In this document: one piece after another, positions 1 to 6,132 of the stretch
How the letters are laid out: every line of letters begins with the position of its first letter
How positions within the stretch are numbered: the stretch's first letter is position 1
Assembly (NCBI GenBank): GCA_934646115.1
Contig: CAKUEM010000040.1
Coordinates: forward strand, 1 to 16,388
Reading direction: 5' to 3'
Source of the DNA: an uncultured Oscillospiraceae bacterium
GTDB lineage: Bacteria; Bacillota; Clostridia; Oscillospirales; JAAYXM01
Length of the DNA: 16,388 nt
Program-made: the position numbers and the translations under genes
The notes under the pieces: model-generated
What the model was told of the DNA's origin: nothing
The model's database searches: none
The model's input: only the letters and a program-made list of their open reading frames with translations

Positions 1-35
1 TGATCTTAGACCGCATCCTGTTCATGGAGTGGTAA
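1..35 (+). CDS. Possible 3' tail of an upstream gene (partial)
   Basis: One forward frame is open from the left edge and ends at a TAA at 33-35, reading ...ILDRILFMEW before the stop. The codons (CTG, ATC, CGC, GAG) look normal for this genome, and the frame would place an upstream gene in the same direction as the amidohydrolase pair. Only about ten residues are visible, so no function can be assigned, and an open frame this short could be chance. Confidence 0.35.
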   Translation, partial: ILDRILFMEW

Positions 36-46
36 ACAAAAAACGA

Positions 47-76
47 CTATGCAGGGCGAGAAATCGCCCTGCATAG
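47..76. repeat. Perfect 13-bp inverted repeat with GAAA loop
   Basis: CTATGCAGGGCGA (47-59) is the exact reverse complement of 64-76, leaving a four-base GAAA loop, a GNRA-type tetraloop that stabilises RNA hairpins. No T-run follows on the + strand. On the - strand the hairpin is followed by T-rich sequence (the A-run at 38-43), so it resembles a terminator only in that direction, where no gene is visible. It may be an mRNA 3'-end stabiliser for the upstream gene or part of the leader of the next operon. Confidence 0.6.
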
Positions 77-143
77 CGGAAACGATGGCAGCATATATGC
101 GGCTTTCACGATGTGCAATCCACTTGCAAATGGACAACACAAT

Positions 144-179
144 CATCCCGAAGGGCGAGTTTCGCCCCCCCTCGGGATG
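144..179. repeat. Second inverted repeat with the same GGGCGA/TCGCCC core
   Basis: CATCCCGA (144-151) pairs with TCGGGATG (172-179), and inside it GGGCGA (153-158) pairs with TCGCCC (162-167) around a 3-base loop, with a C-rich bulge at 168-171. The inner core repeats that of the hairpin at 47-76 (AGGGCGAG...TCGCCC), although the outer arms differ. T-rich sequence begins about nine bases later, too far for a classical intrinsic terminator. Confidence 0.55.
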
Positions 180-220
180 CCAATCAAGCTTTTTTCAACT
201 TTCTTTTTTACTCCTTTTGA

Positions 221-269
221 TATGGACTCTTTGGGAGCATGTGCTCTTTTAGCTCCCAAAGAGGCCATA
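221..269 (+). promoter_or_regulatory. Candidate antiterminator hairpin of an attenuator
   Basis: CTCTTTGGGAGC (227-238) pairs perfectly with GCTCCCAAAGAG (252-263). After one A-G mismatch, TATGG (221-225) pairs with CCATA (265-269), and the loop is 13 bases. The 3' arm (252-269) overlaps the 5' arm of the terminator hairpin starting at 256, so the two structures are mutually exclusive in an RNA. That is the layout of a transcription attenuator. The ligand or signal is unknown, and I see no T-box, S-box or other familiar aptamer motif upstream. Confidence 0.5.
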
Positions 270-322
270 AAGAAGAACAGGAAGCCGTTTGTTGTTTTTC
301 TTTATGGTCTCTTTGGTTTTTT
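256..322 (+). terminator. Long intrinsic terminator before the amidohydrolase pair
   Basis: Positions 256-280 pair with 292-316 over about 25 bp, with only three G-U pairs and an 11-base loop, followed directly by six T (317-322). It either ends transcription from upstream or, given the competing hairpin at 221-269, acts conditionally within the leader of the gene at 369. Confidence 0.85.
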
Positions 323-341
323 AATAGTTTTCGGGTAAAAT
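313..341 (+). promoter_or_regulatory. Weak candidate promoter for the amidohydrolase pair
   Basis: TTGGTT (313-318), a 17-base spacer and TAAAAT (336-341) resemble a sigma-A promoter that would start transcription near 348, just before the ribosome binding site. It overlaps the terminator T-run, so some of the match may come from AT-richness. If real, the genes at 369 need not depend on readthrough. Confidence 0.3.
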
Positions 342-368
342 GTTATAACTGGGAAGTGAGTTTTGCGT

Positions 369-1130
369 ATGTTAATTGATGTGCATACCCATTTAATGGG
401 ACCGCAGTATAAGCAGCAGAGACCGCTTTTACTGAAGGCAATGGAGCGCTATGGTCTTTCAAAGATTTTTGTGTCTGGTCTGTGCGCAGTGCCGAATCCG
501 ACGGCGGAGATGCTTCGTCTGTATAACAATGAGGTTTATGACTTTAAAAAGGAAAATCCGGATCGCGTTGAGGCATATGCATATGTCAGCCCGGAGCTTC
601 CGGGCGCGATCGAAGAGATGCGTTATGGCATTGAAGACCATGGCGCGGTCGGCGTGAAGATTTGGATGTCCACGCTTTGCGACGATCATGCAGTGGATAA
701 AGTTGCTGAGAAGCTGATTGATTATGGAATGCCGATTCTGATCCATGCGTTCCATAAGGCGGTTGGACAGTTGCCGAACGAAACGCTGGGCAATCACGTC
801 GCCAATCTTGCGCGCCGTTATCCGGAGCTTAAGATTATTATGGCGCATTTCGGCGGCAACGCCTATCATGGAATCCCGCCGATCCGCAGCTGCAAGAATG
901 TTTGGGTTGACAGCAGCGACTCGATTTTCCGCGGCGATGAGCTGCAATATGTGATCGAGCAGATCGGCGCGGAGCGCATTCTGTTTGGATCGGATATGCC
1001 GGGCAACTTTATTGTCAATCTCGGGCAGGTGTATGAGCTTTCCCTTTCTGCGGAGCAGCGCGATGCTATTTTATATAAAAATGCGCTGCGTGTGTTCGAC
1101 ACGAGCTTTCGTTTGGGAAGGGGGAACTAA
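369..1130 (+). CDS. Amidohydrolase family (TIM-barrel metal-dependent hydrolase)
   Basis: The 253-residue protein matches the amidohydrolase_2 fold, a single TIM barrel that hydrolyses or decarboxylates small substrates using one or two divalent metals. The metal-site motifs are in order: DVHTH at the end of strand 1 (His6, His8), GVKIW (Lys97), LIHAFH (His126), MAHFGG (His160) and FGSDMP (Asp209). No signal peptide is visible, so it should be cytosolic. The ATG at 369 is chosen because GGGAAGTGAG (351-360) is well spaced from it; an in-frame TTG at 363 is only two bases from that site. The stop lies two bases before the next gene, so the two are co-transcribed. The substrate cannot be read from the sequence, since this family includes lactonases, amidases and decarboxylases. 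Base composition looks visibly less GC-rich than in the right half of the window. Confidence 0.85.
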   Translation: MLIDVHTHLMGPQYKQQRPLLLKAMERYGLSKIFVSGLCAVPNPTAEMLRLYNNEVYDFKKENPDRVEAYAYVSPELPGAIEEMRYGIEDHGAVGVKIWMSTLCDDHAVDKVAEKLIDYGMPILIHAFHKAVGQLPNETLGNHVANLARRYPELKIIMAHFGGNAYHGIPPIRSCKNVWVDSSDSIFRGDELQYVIEQIGAERILFGSDMPGNFIVNLGQVYELSLSAEQRDAILYKNALRVFDTSFRLGRGN

Positions 1131-1132
1131 CC

Positions 1133-1915
1133 GTGAAGCGCATTGATTTAAACTGTTTTGTGGGAACATGGCCGTTCCATTACGTGCGAAATCGCACGTT
1201 TGCGGATATTCGCCGCTTGCATGAGGCAAACGGCATTGATTATGCTTATATTTCCAGCACAGAGGCGATCTTTTATCAAGACCCGTATGAGGCGGACGTT
1301 CGCCTTGCGCAGGAGTTGAAGGGCAGTGCGTATCAGCATGTGGTTACGTTAAATCCGATGATGCCGGGCAGCGTGGATACGCTTCTGCGCGAGATCGAAG
1401 AGTTCCCGGTTGCCGGTGTGCGCATTCTGCCGGGGATTCATGACTATCCGCTTTTAAACGCTAAATTAGACGCGGTGTATGAGGTCATGTGTGAGCATCA
1501 CCTGCCGCTGTTTTTGACGCTGCGCATGGAGGATGAGCGCGCGGAATATTTAATTAAGAGCAAAGGGATCTCGAGCTGGGATATCTCTCAGTTTGTCTCT
1601 ACGCACACCCGGGTGCCGATCGTGATCTGTAACTGCCGCAACGGTGAACTGCTGTGGCTTGCGGATTCTCTGAAATATCTTCCGCATGTCAGCGTGGATT
1701 GCGCAGGCTTGAAAAATGATATATTCAGTATCGAGACGGTTCATGAGGCGGGTGCGACGCAGAATTTGGTTTACGGTTCTCTTGCACCGCTTTTCTGCAT
1801 GAAAAGTACAACGCTTATGGTCGAGACGGCAGACATTCCCGAATCGCTGAAACGCGATATTTTTGAGGGCAAGCGCTTCCTGCGGGCGATGGCGGCGCTT
1901 GGTCGCGAAAAATAA
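1133..1915 (+). CDS. Amidohydrolase-like protein lacking the metal-site residues
   Basis: The 260-residue protein has the same length and strand pattern as its upstream neighbour, suggesting a divergent paralogue with the same TIM-barrel fold. Each metal-site motif is altered: DVHTH becomes DLNCF (near residue 5), GVKIW becomes GVRIL (Arg97), LIHAFH becomes LTLRME (near 128), MAHFGG becomes ICNCRN (near 165), and FGSDMP becomes YGSLAP (near 215). A metal-dependent hydrolase mechanism is therefore unlikely, and a structural or regulatory partner of the first protein is a reasonable inference. It starts at GTG 1133, two bases after the previous stop, behind GGAAGGGGG. The reading frame is intact, so it is not a decayed gene. 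An alternative is an enzyme with a different, metal-free chemistry. Confidence 0.75.
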   Translation: MKRIDLNCFVGTWPFHYVRNRTFADIRRLHEANGIDYAYISSTEAIFYQDPYEADVRLAQELKGSAYQHVVTLNPMMPGSVDTLLREIEEFPVAGVRILPGIHDYPLLNAKLDAVYEVMCEHHLPLFLTLRMEDERAEYLIKSKGISSWDISQFVSTHTRVPIVICNCRNGELLWLADSLKYLPHVSVDCAGLKNDIFSIETVHEAGATQNLVYGSLAPLFCMKSTTLMVETADIPESLKRDIFEGKRFLRAMAALGREK

Positions 1916-1924
1916 AAAAAGAGG

Positions 1925-1958
1925 AAACCAGCCTATGGGAATCCGTAGGCTGGTTTTT
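1925..1958. terminator. Bidirectional intrinsic terminator
   Basis: AAACCAGCCTA (1925-1935) pairs with TAGGCTGGTTT (1946-1956) and is followed by T-rich sequence on both strands (1954-1958 on +; the A-rich 1911-1920 read on -). It sits between the + amidohydrolase pair and the convergent - P-type ATPase gene and can serve both. Confidence 0.85.
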
Positions 1959-1973
1959 GCGTAATACAGCAAG

Positions 1974-2013
1974 CGGGCAGGCGCATGAGCGATTTCATGC
2001 GTCTGCCCGTTTT
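1974..2013 (+). terminator. Second hairpin, probable back-up terminator
   Basis: A 15-bp stem (1974-1988 with 1995-2009, one G-U pair) around a six-base loop is followed by four T on the + strand. It lies 18 bases after the bidirectional terminator. No T-run follows on the - strand. Confidence 0.6.
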
Positions 2014-2094
2014 GACAGTAAAGTAATCATTAGCGAGGCGCGTTGAGCGCTGCTTTAAAACCAAAAAGAAAACAAGAGTGTTGCCAAAGCCTTT

Positions 2095-4488
2095 CTATTT
2101 CGCCTTGCGGCGGAATTTATCGGAAACGACATGCCAGTGCTGCTGCGCGAATTGGACGGCCAGGCTTAAATAGCGAAGCACCGGCTCGGTTGCGATGGCA
2201 AAGACAACAAAAAGCATAACACACTGCGAGGACATTGCGGTGATCGCGAACAGATCGCCCAGCCAGATGCTGCAAGACAGCAGCCCTAACATGCAGCCGC
2301 CCCAGACGAACCAGCGCAGAGTATTCATTGGCTGGCTGATTCGATAAACGATCATGAATCCAACGATGGAAAGCAGCATGGTCGCCGCTGTGGCGACATC
2401 TGCGCTGGGCAGCCCGAACGCCCGCCCCATGATGACCAATGCACCAACGGCGAGCACGTCGGTCAACCCGGCGGGCAGTGCGCGCAGCAGTACGTTGGTT
2501 AAAAAATGCCCGGAGATCAGGCTTTTATTCGGCTCAAGTGCCAGGAAAAAGCCGGGCGCGCCGATCGTGAACACGCTGATGAGCGAGATCTGCGACGGGT
2601 CAAGCGGATAGGAAAAGCCAAAGAAAAGCGACACGAGCGCCAGCAGAAACGAAAAAATATTTTTCACCAAAAACAGGCTCGCCGAGCGCTCAATATTATT
2701 GACCACGCGCCGCCCCTCTGCGATCACCGAGGTCATGCAGCTGAAGTTGGAATCCAGCAAAACAAGCTGCGACGCCTGCGCTGCCGCCTCGCTGCCGGAC
2801 GCCATCGCCACGCTGCAATCCGCATCTTTTAGCGCCAGCACGTCGTTCACGCCGTCGCCCGTCATGGCGACCGTGTTACCCGCCGCCTTGAGCGCGCGGA
2901 TCAGCGTTTGCTTCTGCGCCGGAGTAACGCGGCCAAACACGGTATATTTTTCGGCGGCCTGCGCAAGCTCGGCTTCCGTGCGCAGGCGCGATGCGTCAAT
3001 CACCCGGTCAGAATGCGCGATGCCTGCCTCTTGCGCCACGCGCGCGACCGTAACCGGGCTGTCGCCGGAGATTACCTTGATCGCGACGCCCTGCTCCTCA
3101 AAATAAGCAAAAGTCTTTTTCGCATCCGCACGCACCGGGTTTGCGATCAAGACATAGGCAAGCGGCGTCACTTTATGGCGCAGCGCGCGCCCGTCCACCG
3201 CGCCGTGGTGCTGCCCATAGACCAGAACCCGATAGCCTTCGCGCTCAAATGCGCCAATTTCGCCGCGGTATTTTGCAAAATCTGCGCGCAGAACGAATTC
3301 CGGCGCGCCCAGCACGAAAGCCGCGTCGTCAAACGTCACGCTGCAATATTTCACAGACGAGGAAAACGGCGTAAACGCGCAGGCGCGCTTCCCGGTCGCT
3401 TCGGTAAAATATTCGCGCATGGCGGCCATTGTTTGATTATCATTGGTCATACAGGCGACAAAATCAGAGATCTGCTGTCTGAGCGGCGGCATCGCCGCGG
3501 CGGAAAATCCCGATGCCTCGACCAGCCTTTGCACCTTCATCGTATTTTCCGTGATTGTTCCGGTCTTATCAACGCAGAGGACGTTCACGCGCGCAAGCGT
3601 TTCGATGCATTTCATATCGTGCAGCAGCACGCGCCGCTTGGCGAGCCGCATCGCAGAAATCACCATTGCAACGCTGGCAAGCAGATACAGCCCCTCCGGG
3701 ATCATGCCGATGATCGCGGCGACCGTGCCTTCAATACTCTGGCGAAATGTTGCGGAATGCAGCACAAATTGCTGTAAAAACAGGATGAGACCAAGCGGAA
3801 AAATAATAATTCCGACCCATTTGACCAGCTTGTCCAGCGAGCGGATCATCTCGGATTGCTCGCCGCCGCGCGCAGCCTTCGCCTTCAGCATCAGGCGTGA
3901 AATATAAGAATCGGCGCCTACATGCGTAAGGCATGCGCGGCACTCGCCGGCAACGATGAAGCTGCCGGACATAAGCGTATCACCCTCGCGTTTCGTGATC
4001 TCGTCCGATTCGCCGGTGAGCAGCGCTTCATTCACCTGCACTTCGCCGCTCACGACCTGTGCATCCGCGCAGATCTGGTTTCCGGCGTGGAACACGGCGA
4101 TGTCGCTGAGAACCGCCTGATCTGTCGGGATTTTTTGCAGCTTACCGTCTCGCATGACCTGAACCTGCGGCGCGTTAAGCATGTTTAATTTATCAAGAAC
4201 TCTTTTTGCGCGGATCTCCTGCAAAATACCGATCAGGGTGTTAAACACGATCACCGGCAAAAACGTTAAATTGCGAAAGGACCCGGCAATGACCAAAAGC
4301 GCTGCGATAATCGCAAAAACCAGGTTAAAATATGTAAATACATTGCTTTTTATAATTTCTGCAATGGATTTTGACGGCGGATCGACCGGGAGATTCTGCT
4401 CGCCGTTTGCGATGCGTTGCAGCACCTCAGACTGCGAAAGTCCGCGCTCCGGGTCGGGCCGCGCTGTTTTTTGAACAGATTGTGGCAT
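2095..4488 (-). CDS. Cation-transporting P-type ATPase
   Basis: This 797-residue membrane pump carries all the hallmarks of an ATP-driven P-type ATPase. They are the actuator TGES (158-161), PEGL in the core membrane helix (264-267), the phosphorylated aspartate in DKTGT (Asp307), GAPE in the nucleotide domain (394-397) and the hinge TGDGVND (543-549). Hydrophobic segments lie near residues 53-90, 223-282 and in the last ~180 residues. PEGL and the absence of an N-terminal metal-binding CxxC domain argue against a copper/zinc type and favour a P2-like pump. The overall pattern recalls the CtpE-like group, in which a mycobacterial member imports Ca2+, but the ion is not proven here. The ATG at 4488 is chosen because AAGGAG precedes it by six bases; the frame is open further upstream without a better site. 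It stands alone, convergent with the amidohydrolase pair. Confidence 0.9.
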   Translation of the reverse strand: MPQSVQKTARPDPERGLSQSEVLQRIANGEQNLPVDPPSKSIAEIIKSNVFTYFNLVFAIIAALLVIAGSFRNLTFLPVIVFNTLIGILQEIRAKRVLDKLNMLNAPQVQVMRDGKLQKIPTDQAVLSDIAVFHAGNQICADAQVVSGEVQVNEALLTGESDEITKREGDTLMSGSFIVAGECRACLTHVGADSYISRLMLKAKAARGGEQSEMIRSLDKLVKWVGIIIFPLGLILFLQQFVLHSATFRQSIEGTVAAIIGMIPEGLYLLASVAMVISAMRLAKRRVLLHDMKCIETLARVNVLCVDKTGTITENTMKVQRLVEASGFSAAAMPPLRQQISDFVACMTNDNQTMAAMREYFTEATGKRACAFTPFSSSVKYCSVTFDDAAFVLGAPEFVLRADFAKYRGEIGAFEREGYRVLVYGQHHGAVDGRALRHKVTPLAYVLIANPVRADAKKTFAYFEEQGVAIKVISGDSPVTVARVAQEAGIAHSDRVIDASRLRTEAELAQAAEKYTVFGRVTPAQKQTLIRALKAAGNTVAMTGDGVNDVLALKDADCSVAMASGSEAAAQASQLVLLDSNFSCMTSVIAEGRRVVNNIERSASLFLVKNIFSFLLALVSLFFGFSYPLDPSQISLISVFTIGAPGFFLALEPNKSLISGHFLTNVLLRALPAGLTDVLAVGALVIMGRAFGLPSADVATAATMLLSIVGFMIVYRISQPMNTLRWFVWGGCMLGLLSCSIWLGDLFAITAMSSQCVMLFVVFAIATEPVLRYLSLAVQFAQQHWHVVSDKFRRKAK

Positions 4489-4517
4489 AGGCAGCTCCTT
4501 GCTTTTGTGTTCCAATG

Positions 4518-4544
4518 AAAAAACCGGGAGCGTGCGCCCCCGGT
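4518..4544 (-). terminator. Intrinsic terminator of the ABC/dCMP deaminase operon
   Basis: Read on the - strand, ACCGGG and CCCGGT (4544-4539 and 4528-4523) form a GC-rich stem followed by six T. It lies 35 bases after the small membrane-protein gene and just before the P-type ATPase start, separating two transcription units. Confidence 0.75.
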
Positions 4545-4572
4545 AAACGGCGGGATGCGGCAAACACGCCCC

Positions 4573-4601
4573 CTCATATTAATATGGCATGCACATGTCA
4601 A
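4573..4601 (-). promoter_or_regulatory. Candidate promoter for the P-type ATPase gene
   Basis: On the - strand a perfect TTGACA (4601-4596) is followed after 17 bases by TATGAG (4578-4573, four of six matches to TATAAT). The perfect palindrome CATATTAATATG (4575-4586) overlaps the -10 side and could be an operator. The drawback is that a transcript from here would cross the terminator hairpin at 4518-4544 before reaching the ATPase start. Confidence 0.35.
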
Positions 4602-4824
4602 CTGCGCACACAGCGTCGCCTTCGCAGGCGCCCTGCGGCTGCGCGGGCGCTTCCGGCGCAGGCTCAGCCGCGCCGATCGGCTCGTCCGGATCAAAATCAC
4701 TGCGGAATACCATGCGCGTGCGGCGCATTTTCCTGCCGCACAGCGCATACACCGCATATACGACCGCGGCGATCGCCATAAGAACGGCAAGCACTTGGAA
4801 AAAAACCGTGAAAAACTTTTTCAT
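4579..4824 (-). CDS. Small single-span membrane protein, unknown function
   Basis: I do not recognise this 81-residue protein. It starts MKKFFTVFFQ and has one hydrophobic segment (about residues 4-28), followed by a basic stretch (GRKMRRTR), which suggests an N-terminal anchor with the tail inside the cell. The tail is acidic and Ala/Pro/Glu-rich (about 45-65) and ends with three cysteines spaced over about ten residues (CEGDAVCAVDMC). The ATG at 4824 is preferred because AAAGGA lies nine bases upstream; an in-frame TTG and another ATG further upstream fall on or against that site. It is the last gene of the operon, 21 bases after the dCMP deaminase gene and just before a terminator. Confidence 0.7.
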   Translation of the reverse strand: MKKFFTVFFQVLAVLMAIAAVVYAVYALCGRKMRRTRMVFRSDFDPDEPIGAAEPAPEAPAQPQGACEGDAVCAVDMCMPY

Positions 4825-4845
4825 CGAAATCATTCCTTTCAAACA

Positions 4846-5334
4846 TCAATAGCCAAACGTCCCGCTCAGCGAATCGTCATTGCGCACCCAGTCCTGCACG
4901 AGGATGATGCTGTATGTATCCTGCGTTTCGCGGATCACGACCCGCTCGATCCCGGCGTTGATGATCAGGCGCTTGCACATCGGGCAGGACGACGCATCGC
5001 CCACCAGCTCATGCGTGCGTCCGTCGCGACAGACGAGATAGAGCGTGGCGCCCAGCATTTCATCGCGCGAGGCGGCGATGATCGCGTTCATTTCAGCATG
5101 GACGCTGCGGCACATTTCGTAGCGCTCACCCCGCGGAATGCCAAGCTTTTCGCGCATGCAATACCCCTCGTCGGTGCAATTTGCGCGGCCGCGCGGCGCG
5201 CCGTTATAGCCGGTGGAGATGATCGAATCATTGCGAACGATGATCGCGCCGAACTTGCGGCGGAGGCAGGTGCTGCGCTCCAGCACGGTTTCGGCAATAT
5301 CGAGATAATAGTTAAATTTATCGCGGCGTTCCAT
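4846..5334 (-). CDS. comEB: Deoxycytidylate (dCMP) deaminase, ComEB-type
   Basis: The 162-residue protein belongs to the zinc-dependent cytidine/deoxycytidylate deaminase family. It should convert dCMP to dUMP, feeding thymidylate synthesis in the cytosol. The catalytic zinc site is visible as H79-A-E81 within CRSVHAEMNAI, with Glu81 as proton shuttle, and C117-P-M-C120. TGYNGAPRG (41-49) and the Cys-containing insert ANCTDEGYC (51-59) are typical of dCMP deaminases rather than free-cytidine deaminases. Its length fits the family. The start at 5334 is supported by AGGGAGGAA just upstream. It is the middle gene of the operon, 12 bases after the ABC ATPase gene. Confidence 0.92.
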   Translation of the reverse strand: MERRDKFNYYLDIAETVLERSTCLRRKFGAIIVRNDSIISTGYNGAPRGRANCTDEGYCMREKLGIPRGERYEMCRSVHAEMNAIIAASRDEMLGATLYLVCRDGRTHELVGDASSCPMCKRLIINAGIERVVIRETQDTYSIILVQDWVRNDDSLSGTFGY

Positions 5335-5346
5335 AAAATTCCTCCC

Positions 5347-6021
5347 TTACAGCGCGGTATCCTTTAGAATTTTTCCATTTGAGATATAAACCGCCCGCGC
5401 GGCGCGCGCGGCAATTTTTTCATCATGCGTGATTAAAACAACGGTGCGTCCGTCCTCATGCAATTTGCAAAGCAGCTCCAGCACGTCCTGCGCGGCGGCG
5501 CGGTCAAGATTCCCGGTCGGCTCATCCGCGAGGATCAGCCGCGGCTGCGTGACCAGCGCGCGGGCGATCGCCACACGCTGCTGCTGCCCGCCGGACATTT
5601 CAGACGGACGATGCCCCATCCTGCCGGACAGCCCAACCTGCGTAAGCGCCGCTTCGCCGCGTCGCCGCCGCTCCTCCGGCGCGACATGCGCATACATCAG
5701 CGGAAGCGCAACGTTTTCAAGCGCGGTCATCTGCGGAAGCAGGTGGAAGCCCTGAAACACAAAGCCGATCTCGCGCCCGCGGATAGACGAGAGCGCATCG
5801 GGCGAAAGCGCCTGCACCTCGCGCCCGCAAAGCGAATATGCGCCGCTCGTCGGCACATCGAGACAGCCGAGGATGTTCATCAGCGTAGATTTTCCAGAGC
5901 CGGATTCCCCAACGATCGCGACCAGCTCGCCCGCGGCAATATGCAGCGAAACATGATCGAGCGCGCGCACCGTATGGTCACCGGCGGGATAAATTTTGCA
6001 GACGTCAGAGACAGAGATCAC
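5347..6021 (-). CDS. ABC transporter ATP-binding protein (LolD/MacB/FtsE type)
   Basis: This 224-residue ATPase would energise an inner-membrane permease. Walker A is GESGSGKST (38-46), the Q-loop Gln is at 90, the signature is SGGQQQR (143-149), Walker B is LILADEP (162-168) and the H-loop His is at 199. The TGNLD sequence after Walker B and GFVFQGFHLLP around the Q-loop are characteristic of the MacB/LolD/FtsE subgroup, which works with FtsX/MacB-fold permeases in mechanotransmission or export. No permease gene lies nearby in the window, so the partner must be encoded elsewhere. The start is GTG 6021, behind AAAGGGG. A consensus promoter at 6075-6103 drives it, and it leads an operon with the dCMP deaminase and the small membrane protein. 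Confidence 0.92.
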   Translation of the reverse strand: MISVSDVCKIYPAGDHTVRALDHVSLHIAAGELVAIVGESGSGKSTLMNILGCLDVPTSGAYSLCGREVQALSPDALSSIRGREIGFVFQGFHLLPQMTALENVALPLMYAHVAPEERRRRGEAALTQVGLSGRMGHRPSEMSGGQQQRVAIARALVTQPRLILADEPTGNLDRAAAQDVLELLCKLHEDGRTVVLITHDEKIAARAARAVYISNGKILKDTAL

Positions 6022-6074
6022 AGCGCAAACCCCTTTCGCATGCGCGAAACAAGCAAATGCCCTGCTTTGAGAAC

Positions 6075-6103
6075 ATTATAGCTTTTTTGGCGCGACTTTG
6101 CAA
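6075..6103 (-). promoter_or_regulatory. Sigma-A promoter of the ABC/dCMP deaminase operon
   Basis: On the - strand, TTGCAA (6103-6098), a 17-base spacer and a perfect TATAAT (6080-6075) lie 54 bases before the GTG start of the ABC ATPase gene. The element is in the short gap behind the yitT-like gene, so the operon is independent of it. Confidence 0.85.
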
Positions 6104-6132
6104 GTGTAGATAATATAATAATGTAGGAAAAT

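Noticed and set aside
47..76. First hairpin as a + strand intrinsic terminator for the upstream gene
   Set aside because: No T-run follows it on the + strand; the T-rich side is on the - strand.
49..338. Short open frames across the first intergenic region
   Set aside because: They read straight through three perfect or near-perfect hairpins and the terminator, lack ribosome binding sites and encode low-complexity peptides.
36..368. T-box or S-box leader before the amidohydrolase pair
   Set aside because: No T-box sequence (GGTGGNACC-like) or S-box core was found; only the competing hairpins are supported.
2908..3777. A long open frame on the + strand opposite the P-type ATPase gene
   Set aside because: It is antisense to conserved P-type motifs, is rich in Arg, His and Cys as expected of a GC-rich shadow frame, and matches no family.
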